A DNA stretch of 23,727 nucleotides from contig JANBTH010000248.1 of assembly GCA_027578815.1 (NCBI GenBank), positions 1-23,727 of the forward strand, in the 5' to 3' direction. The position numbers were made by a program, and so were the translations under genes. Shown one piece after another: positions 17,645 through 23,727 of the stretch. The DNA comes from Coemansia sp. RSA 1804. Its lineage: Eukaryota; Kickxellomycota; Kickxellomycetes; Kickxellales; Kickxellaceae. The notes below the pieces were generated by a model that saw only the letters and a program-made list of their open reading frames with translations, ran no database searches and was not told where the DNA came from. How positions within the stretch are numbered: the stretch's first letter is position 1; the number at the start of each line of letters is the position of its first letter.

Positions 17645-19163
17645 CCTTTTTTACTTGTTTCTGTCTTTCGAGCGACAAGTACGACTAGAAGGTGCTCTGC
17701 TCTTTCTAGACTCTCTGGGATGTACGTATGCACGAAGAAGAAGAAGAAGAAGAAGAAGAATGCTAATAAGAATATAAAGGGAGGAGAGTTGGTGCAAGGA
17801 ATAGACGTAGAACAGGTTTCCACCAAATGCTTCTGCTAGATAGAAAATAATTGAATCCCTAGTCGAAACACTAGCTCGGTAGTGATATCTCTGCTGCTGT
17901 GTATCAATAATATAAAGTAGGAAGGCGGGAGAATGAAAAGGTATGAGAATAGCGTACACGGTAGAAGAAGCGGCTCCTGTCTGTATGATCCCCTATTAGA
18001 ATAACAATTAATAAACCTAAAAGAGAGGAATAAAGGATAATCCAAGTGCACTACAAAAATAAAAGACAAATAAAACGAAATGTAGGGAAAAAAGAATGCA
18101 TATATTTTAGTTTGAGGAAAAGAAGAATCTTTAGCGGTTGGAAAGGATAAAGCTATTTTGATTTGTATAAGGAAATAAAGGATGGCGGACCAAATAAAAA
18201 GTTTGCACACGAGTAAAAAAGAACAAGGTCAAGGGAGAAATGGTAAAAGAGAAAAAGACCAATTTTGGAAAACTATAGAAAGAGGAATAGAAAGAAAGGA
18301 TTTTGTTTATACACTAGAAAGAAACAAGTGAAAAACAATTAGATAAAGACTGAGTTTCTTCAATTCCATTATACTGTCGTTATGCCAAGGAGAAAAGGAA
18401 AAGGTTTAGGCTTTCAATGAATGAACCAGCGAAGAACTCCCCCTTAAATAAAAGCAAATGGCTAGAAATATAAAAAAATCCCCCGAGCACGGGAAGGACC
18501 AGATGTCAGAAACCCAGGTGACTAAGTGTATGATGTGATGATGAAAAAAAAGAAATAGAAAAGAAAATTGGCACGGTCTAGGTGTTAGCTTCCAAAGCCA
18601 AAGTGCTTTTATTTGGCCTGTGGACGGAACAGATTAAGCCTCAAGCGTATGGAATATAAAATAATGTTCCAATATAGTAGGATTGCGCTGGTAGCGATGC
18701 AGGCTGGTGGTTGGGCTATTATGCTATGCACGGCTATTCTGTAATACAAAGCAGAGCTTGTAAGGAAAGAGGCATTTTTTGCCCGTCAGACATGCATGCT
18801 ACAAGAACAAACAATGCAACTGCTGTGGGTATTCCAAAACAATGAGCACAATGGGCATGCGGTTTGGGCAGTCCAAGCTCCCTAAACCACTGGTCCAAAA
18901 ACTGGAACTGGATAGGAGATACGCCAAAGTGGAAACGCCCCCCGACAACTCACTTTACACGAGAACCACGCGGTCGCACGCACGGGTTGTCAGTAGTGTG
19001 CAGGATTAGCTATATGCGCAAATCCTCTCCTTTTTACAAAAACGGCAAATGCGAGAGAAAGATGGTCAAAAGGAAAGATGCTTTGAGGAAGGAATAAATA
19101 AAACCAAAAAAGGAGAAGAGATAAAAAAGAATGGAAGAAGCTGTGGTCAGCAAGATCGCGCTT
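17645..19163. other. long AT-rich spacer, LIM gene 5' flank
   Basis: No supportable gene. From about 17720 to 18600 the plus strand is strongly purine-rich, so the strand transcribed as LIM mRNA is CT-rich, as for the other promoters in this window. This suggests an unusually long leader or promoter for the LIM gene. A 76-codon frame near 18779-19009 has no recognisable features. I see no tRNA, snRNA or repeat family. Confidence 0.5.
17734..17760. repeat. (GAA)9 trinucleotide repeat
   Basis: Nine perfect GAA units lie about 90 bp upstream of the LIM gene start; on the LIM-sense strand they read (TTC)9 inside the CT-rich leader or promoter. Such repeats are usually length-variable. Confidence 0.9.
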
Positions 19164-19640
19164 TTAGCTGGTAAAGAATGACCTGGGGAATTAAAAAAAG
19201 AAGAGGGAATGCGCAGTAGACCCGATGAAAAAGTAACAAACCATACCGTGCATCCCGGTGCGGTTCAAACAGCGAGAGAGAGATAGGACCACCATTCTTA
19301 TCAACCAGCGCACCAGACATACCAGTTAACATATTTTTTCCTTCGAATCTCTACGGCCTCCTCAGATCAAAAACAAATGACAGTAGCTGCATTCTGTGGT
19401 TCTGCACAAACAGCAGTAGACTAAATGGGCTCGGGAAAAAAAAGAACGCGGGTATAGCGTCTACTGCGAGCACAGTAGAATCGTGGTAGGACACGAAAGG
19501 CCTTACCTGTGACCTGTTATGTGGTTCTGCTCTCTTGGCAACGAGCTTCCAGAGCCTCGAGGTTGCACGCAAGAGGAAAAGCTGTGGGTTGTAGGGCTGA
19601 TGAGGTAATGTGCCTGACAAAAGCGATAGCAAGGGTGCTG
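19164..19640 (-). CDS. candidate spliced reading frame, unidentified (speculative)
   Basis: Three phase-compatible pieces: 19507..19640 (acceptor GCTGTAG before it, donor CAG/GTAAGG after it), 19247..19350 (acceptor CCGTAG, donor CG/GTATGG), and a short end at about 19164..19182 (acceptor CCCCAG) stopping in TAA. Joined, they give some 80 residues with no stop, including LWKLVAKRAEPHNRSQ then FEGKNMLTGM and FEPHRDAR. Both main pieces are GC-richer than the T-rich gaps between them, as in true introns on this strand. No first exon was found: one nucleotide must come from an upstream exon. I recognise no family. It could be the 3' end of a multi-exon gene or chance. Confidence 0.22.
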
Positions 19641-20852
19641 CTACAGCAAAACGGATAACATATAATAGGGGGAGGGTCTGAGATACACAGAAAACAATTA
19701 CAAACACAAAAAGACAACAAAGAGTAGAAGAAAAAACACACAAGGTTTGTTGAGGAAAAATAAAGGATAAAGGCAGAATTTGCAGAGACAAAAAAGTACA
19801 CATGTCCAGAAGACCCGAAGCTGGCTTATTTTTCTGTTTGTTTGTGTATGGTCTGCACACTTTTGCGCTCTGCGGTTTCTCAAAGCATGCATTCTTTTTT
19901 CGTTATTATTTCTTGTAGATCAGCAATGTGTTGGTTTTTGTTTTTTTGTCAGTTACATTGCATCCTCCAGCTAGAAAATCCATCTGTGGAGCGATATGCA
20001 AGGAAGAGCATAGCGCCTGTAGTCAAGAGTTTGTTTGGACCTTCTCCTCCTCTTTCCACGACCCAACAGGCGCTTGGAAATACAGGAAAAGATCAAAACA
20101 CGGCGTCATTTCGGGATTGAAAAAACAGCCCGGTTCAAGCGCTTCTCTTCCCTTATGCTGGATCCTAAATATTTCAGAGTGGTGTTGACATTTCCCCTTT
20201 ATGCATCTCCACACGTAAACAAACGGTTTGCGAATAGCAAACGCCATGTAATCGGCTGTGGCAAACCCCTCTCTCCAAGACCAGCAGCAGCGTTATCTTT
20301 GGCGATTACTGCCGTTAGACCTTCTCGATCGAAGGGCAAAGAAAACAGCCAACCCTCGAAAGGAGAAAGCTGGTGTTGGCGCCTGCACCAAGAAAATTAA
20401 TGCAGCGTACTTTGCCTTTCATTTCTTTGTTGGTTTGTTTGTTTACTTGTGCCAAAAGAGATAGACTTGAAGAAACAAAAGACATGTTGAACGCTGTGGC
20501 AAACATCTGCCGCAGCTGCACAAACAAGCAAACAAAGAAGAGAGAAATCACCTATTGTCCTCGGCCATCCAAGAACCAAAGCACGAAAGAAACCAAAAGC
20601 GCAAAATATATACCATTTGAAATGCAAAAGGAATATTATTGCCCAAGGACAAACTCAAGGTCTGAAAACCCTGTCCTCGTGACCTCTTTGAGCATCTCTT
20701 TCGATAGATTTTTCAAAATCTTACAATAAAAGTCTTTGTCAATTGTGGTAAATATGAAGAACAAGACCGTTGCTATTTTATATTGATAGTGACAAAGCAT
20801 AATGTAAGAGGGTACGGCTTATTCATTGCTTATTGCTATTTCTATTTTTCCT
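19641..20852. other. spacer upstream of the candidate frame, PAM18 3' flank
   Basis: AT-rich with a more balanced section at about 19980-20400, where several frames on both strands stay open for 60 to 120 codons. None has a recognisable domain or codon bias like the neighbouring genes, so I call none. The phrase GCTGTGGCAAAC occurs twice (near 20255 and 20492). If the spliced frame at 19164-19640 is real, its first exons should lie here. Confidence 0.4.
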
Positions 20853-21212
20853 TTACCGGATCCGTGCCTTTGTTTCCAGAAACTCTTTGGCCTCATTAAT
20901 CTTTGTCGCCATGTAAGGCGAGCCTCCACGATCCGGATGGTTAAGAAGCATGATCGTGCGGTGCGCCTTCTTTACTTTGTCCAACGTAAGAGAGCTCTCC
21001 TTTAGGCCAAGTATAAGCGATGCCTCGCGCTTGCTCATCTTAGGTGCAAACCCTCCCTTGACAAACTGCTTTGGCACTGCTGTCACGCCCTTTAGTGTCG
21101 GCCCCGGTGCCCGACCACGCGACAGCACCTTGAGTGCTACTCCACACGCGGCTGCGCCCGCTATCCCGAAGCCAACCAGCACAGGCATGCTCATTTGCTT
21201 TTGGTCGCTCAT
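20853..21212 (-). CDS. PAM18: Pam18/Tim14, J-protein of the TIM23 import motor
   Basis: Pam18 is anchored in the mitochondrial inner membrane and stimulates the ATPase of mtHsp70 at the TIM23 import channel, paired with Pam16. The 119-residue protein has a short N-terminal intermembrane-space part, a transmembrane segment at about 10-30 (VLVGFGIAGAAACGVALKVL), a matrix linker, and a J domain from about residue 57. The catalytic HPD is at 92-94 within LLNHPDRGGSPYMATKINEA, the family signature. The J domain lacks the longer helix IV of general DnaJ proteins, as expected for Pam18. The ATG at 21212 is preceded by an in-frame TAG four codons or fewer upstream, fixing the start unless an intron is present. 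Compared with yeast (168 residues) the intermembrane-space extension is short, as in metazoan DNAJC19. Confidence 0.96.
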   Translation of the reverse strand: MSDQKQMSMPVLVGFGIAGAAACGVALKVLSRGRAPGPTLKGVTAVPKQFVKGGFAPKMSKREASLILGLKESSLTLDKVKKAHRTIMLLNHPDRGGSPYMATKINEAKEFLETKARIR

Positions 21213-21474
21213 CGTCTAGTGTGAATCAAAGATTGGTCTGGATTAATGTGTTGATTTCGTCTATACAAGGTGGAAATGAGAAGAAGAGAAAGAATAGAAA
21301 AAAGGGGTTGATGATAATAATCAGGCGGTAAGAAAAAGGAATAATCCCTTTCGCCCCAAACACAGAAGAATATACGACATGATCAAATCAATCAAACACA
21401 CGATTGGAAATATCAGGCTTCCAAAGAATCTGAAGGCGGATCAAGATCAAGCCAGCTAGACGGAAGGAATGCTT

Positions 21475-21560
21475 TTGCAAACAAGAGACTGGCGGTAGCT
21501 AGTGTCTAGTCGTTGGATATTGTCAAGCGAGAGCACCCAAAATCCAGCTATTTTGGTGCT
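21475..21560. repeat. diverged direct repeat, copy A
   Basis: Shares an ordered series of words with copy B at 21875-21960: TTGCAARCA, then CTRGCGGTRGCYAGT, then AGCACCCAAA, then AGCT, with small gaps. Similarity is partial by eye and could be ancient duplication; there is no terminal inverted repeat and no coding capacity. Confidence 0.35.
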
Positions 21561-21874
21561 ACACAACCAAGACACCAAAAAATTAGGCATTCTGCCCAAA
21601 ACTATACCATACATGGGTTATTATTCAGTTAGCTAGTGCAAACATAAAAGAGCTGTTAGCGTAGAAAGCCCTCATACTAAAAAGTGGGTTATAGAACATT
21701 GTATTCCAATGTATACTGTAATAGACTTGAGCTGGTGACATTGTCATCTGTTTCCAAAGACACACGGTAATCTAATTGCTAGAAGCTACAAGTTTAACTT
21801 TATCCAATACATGACAGCGAGACATCTAACATCCCAAATTCTGAAGGGTGTTATGTACACTGCAATGTCCATAC

Positions 21875-21960
21875 CATTGCAAGCACAAGGCTAGCGGTGG
21901 CCAGTCCTTGATTGTAATATGCTGCCGTGTCAAAGCACCCAAATTATAGCTCTTGTGTGG
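21875..21960. repeat. diverged direct repeat, copy B
   Basis: Partner of copy A about 400 bp upstream, in the same orientation, with the same order of conserved words. Confidence 0.35.
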
Positions 21961-22256
21961 CTTCCTACATCGACAGCTATTATCCACTAGAGCACACTGC
22001 TACACGAACCAGCACCAATCAACGGTTCCAAAGCCAAGCCGCACATAAAAAAGCCATAGTGATCATAATCCATCACAGCAAAATGCTTTTTTTTTTCTCT
22101 CAAACGCCAAAGCTTTTGCAATAAAACAGCTATCAAGTCTTTTTCCTCACCAGCTACTTTTCTTGGATCTTCTTCTTTACTGCCCATTATTTCTATTGCC
22201 ATTGTTGATATACATATGCTAACTCGCTGTCTGCCGCCCAGGACAGCAGTATAGAG

Positions 22257-23081
22257 ATGGGTAGGCGTCAGAAGCGTCGCCAGAGAGAGGACTCTGCGGA
22301 ATTGGTAGCAAAGCGGCAAAGGAGTGGCCATTCACAGCAAACCAAAACGCAAGGACAACAGAAAGCGAGCCAGAGCTTTACGACACCCGACGGACAGGTG
22401 CTGCCAGCAGAGCTGAAAAAGTACTGGCGCAGCAGACACAACTTTTTCTGGCGGTTTGACGAGGGCATCCAAATCGACGAGGAAGGGTGGTACTCGGTCA
22501 CGCCTGAGGCCATTGCCGAGGACACCGCCGTGCGGATTGCCCAGCTTTACAACGACAGGCGTAAGAAGGCGGACTATGGTCGGATATGTGTTATCGACGC
22601 ATTCTGCGGCGTTGGCGGCAACACGATAAAGCTCGCCGAGTGGTGCGAACACGTAATCGCCATTGAAATCGATCCGCAGAGACTGGAGATGGCCCGCAAC
22701 AACGCAGAGGTCTATGGCGTTGCCGAGCGCATAGAGTTTATTCTCGGGGACTTTTACCAGCTGGCGCCTACGCTCAAGGCTGACGTGGTGTTTATGAGCC
22801 CGCCATGGGGTGGGCCCGAGTACACGGGCGCCAGCGTGTTTGACCTCGACTCGATGCCCTCGCATTCTGCGCAAGAGTGGGTGGACTGTGCGCGTTCAAT
22901 CTGTGCAAATATCGCGTTCTTCATGCCGCGCAACTGCGATCCGCTTCAGCTGGCTGCTCTGGCTCCCGACTCGCCGTGTGACATTGAGCTCAACTACACA
23001 AGTGGATTCTTCAAGGCAATCACAGCCTACTATGGTGATCTGGCTCTCTACGGCAGTTCGGATCCTCGGCGGCTTTTGTAA
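22257..23081 (+). CDS. TGS1: Tgs1, trimethylguanosine synthase (RNA cap hypermethylase)
   Basis: Tgs1 converts the m7G cap of spliceosomal snRNAs, snoRNAs and telomerase RNA to m2,2,7G in the nucleolus/Cajal compartment. The 274-residue protein begins with a basic tail (GRRQKRRQRED, KRQR), a likely nuclear signal. The core has LKKYWRSRHNFFWRFDEGI and WYSVTPEAIA, the Tgs1-specific helical extension. SAM motif I is VIDAFCGVGGNTIKLA at about 117-132, the acidic residue ending strand 2 is in IAIEID, and the catalytic SPPWGGPEY (motif IV) contains the conserved Trp that stacks on m7G. NIAFFMPRNCD is the family's later strand. It is close in size to the catalytic part of other fungal Tgs1 (yeast 315 residues as recalled). 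The ATG at 22257 is the first in frame after an apparent splice acceptor at 22241; an upstream coding exon cannot be excluded. Confidence 0.95.
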   Translation: MGRRQKRRQREDSAELVAKRQRSGHSQQTKTQGQQKASQSFTTPDGQVLPAELKKYWRSRHNFFWRFDEGIQIDEEGWYSVTPEAIAEDTAVRIAQLYNDRRKKADYGRICVIDAFCGVGGNTIKLAEWCEHVIAIEIDPQRLEMARNNAEVYGVAERIEFILGDFYQLAPTLKADVVFMSPPWGGPEYTGASVFDLDSMPSHSAQEWVDCARSICANIAFFMPRNCDPLQLAALAPDSPCDIELNYTSGFFKAITAYYGDLALYGSSDPRRLL

Positions 23082-23412
23082 ATGAGACAGCGGGCGTTGG
23101 CATTTTCTGTAAACGTGCTTTCTTTTTCTTGTTTGTGTACTTTAACATTATTCTTCTTTTCTTCGCTTGAGCTGTTCAGGGCTACTTGCTAGAAAACGCT
23201 CCATACATGAGCAACTGCCCCACAATATATAAACTGTGACAATGTTATGATATCACTGCGCACGTTTCGTTTGCGTCTCTAGGCTTTTATTCACCACTTC
23301 CAAAGCATTAAAAGCGATATTAGTTCGGTGTACCTACTGCCTCTGACAACACTTTTTTTATCACAATTTCTTCTTTTTCTCCAACTCCCGTTGTGTGGAA
23401 TTTGAAACATAA
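23082..23412. other. spacer between TGS1 and the last gene
   Basis: Holds the TGS1 3' end and the promoter of the next plus-strand gene. Pyrimidine-rich tracts occur at about 23117-23170 and 23345-23390. No gene or RNA seen. Confidence 0.6.
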
Positions 23413-23727
23413 ATGACAGCACGGCTGGCTGGCGTGGCTATACGCAATGCTTACGATGAAGACCGAGCGTTTCTTGCGCGCAGCATCGCCAGATGTGAGG
23501 ACCAGCTGAACAAGGTTGGGTTTTCAGAACCACTCGATGCGGTGCAAATAAGACAACTGTCGAACATGGAGAACATCATCGCACAGTACAGACAGATGAC
23601 ATCGCATCAGGACGAAGACGAAGAAGAGAGCAGCTTGCATCGAGACCCTGTTGCTGAGCAGTTTGGAGATTGCATTGCACGCATTGAATCCCAGATCCAG
23701 CCGTGGATCAAGAAGAAGGAGGCGATC
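23413..23727 (+). CDS. unidentified protein, N-terminal part (runs off the window)
   Basis: An ATG at 23413 opens a frame of 105 codons with no stop up to the edge. The leader is pyrimidine-rich and the ATG has A at -3, like the other genes here. The visible part starts MTARLAGVAIRNAYDEDRAF and looks mostly helical: charged and amphipathic segments around residues 12-33 and 46-61, an acidic patch (EDEEES) near 70, and another helix ending WIKKKEAI. No signal peptide, membrane segment or metal motif. I do not recognise the family. Confidence 0.65.
   Translation, partial: MTARLAGVAIRNAYDEDRAFLARSIARCEDQLNKVGFSEPLDAVQIRQLSNMENIIAQYRQMTSHQDEDEEESSLHRDPVAEQFGDCIARIESQIQPWIKKKEAI

Larger units (their letters stand above)
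21213..22256. other. divergent intergenic region, PAM18 / TGS1
   Basis: About 1 kb with no convincing gene. It contains two diverged copies of an approximately 85 bp segment (near 21475-21560 and 21875-21960). Close to TGS1, a CTAAC at 22219-22223 followed by GCCCAG ending at 22241 looks like a branch point and 3' splice site of a leader intron. The pyrimidine-rich stretch at about 22085-22200 fits the TGS1 promoter or leader. Confidence 0.5.

Noticed and set aside
18779..19009. 76-codon plus-strand frame starting MPVRHACYKN
   Set aside because: No recognisable domain, no promoter-like CT tract before it, and composition like the surrounding spacer.
19495..19512. CTTACCTG, the 5' splice-site-pairing core of U1 snRNA
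   Set aside because: The following sequence has no Sm site or U1 stem loops; read on the other strand it is the CAGGTAAGG donor of the candidate spliced frame.
19351..19860. 169-codon minus-strand frame with many Phe/Leu/Cys
   Set aside because: As a single exon it reads through the T-rich stretches that look like introns; only the part at 19507-19640 seems coding-like.
20125..20145. CGGTTCAAGCGC as another tRNA B-box-like word
   Set aside because: The flanks cannot form a cloverleaf and the upstream sequence lacks an A-box.
21304..21432. TGATGA ... CTGA arrangement suggesting a C/D-box snoRNA
   Set aside because: The sequences flanking the two boxes do not pair into a terminal stem, the spacing is long, and no internal D'/C' boxes are evident.

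Overview
The window reads as nuclear DNA of a fungus. It encodes a stand-alone fungal-type GTP cyclohydrolase II (Rib1), Nsa1, Cox19, Pam18, a Tgs1-type cap hypermethylase, Mcm2, Nop2 and a paxillin-like LIM protein. Introns are few and short (50 to 190 bp) with GTAAGN or GTAGGT donors. Coding DNA is clearly GC-rich while spacers are AT-rich, and the 5' flanks are pyrimidine-rich on the coding strand. The low intron density, the presence of a TRIC-family channel and the compact layout would fit an early-diverging lineage such as Kickxellomycotina, but this placement is inference and was not tested.

Layout from left to right. A possible last fragment of an upstream gene (1-101) is followed by a three-gene plus-strand run: RIB1 (riboflavin synthesis), a NUP42-like nucleoporin (mRNA export) and NSA1 (60S assembly). 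A TRIC-like cation channel on the minus strand converges on NSA1. It is divergent, across about 890 bp, from a secreted ML-domain (NPC2-like) lipid-binding protein with one intron. Next come five minus-strand genes: COX19 (one intron), NOP2, MCM2 (apparently with a first exon that is only the ATG), a large LIM protein with an LD motif, and PAM18/TIM14. A roughly 3.2 kb AT-rich, largely empty stretch separates the LIM gene from PAM18; it holds a speculative spliced minus-strand reading frame at 19164-19640. TGS1 (plus strand) lies divergently from PAM18, and the window ends inside an unidentified plus-strand gene.

These are unlinked housekeeping functions rather than a cluster. Themes do recur: ribosome and RNA biogenesis (NSA1, NOP2, TGS1, NUP42), mitochondrial biogenesis (COX19, PAM18) and membrane or lipid physiology (TRIC, ML). 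I see no transposon, CRISPR, tRNA, rRNA, spliceosomal snRNA or defence system. The most useful observations are gene-structure corrections (the MCM2 split start, the COX19 and ML introns, a possible NUP42 leader intron), an MBF/E2F-like site upstream of MCM2, a degenerate first LIM domain, and the candidate spliced gene in the long spacer.
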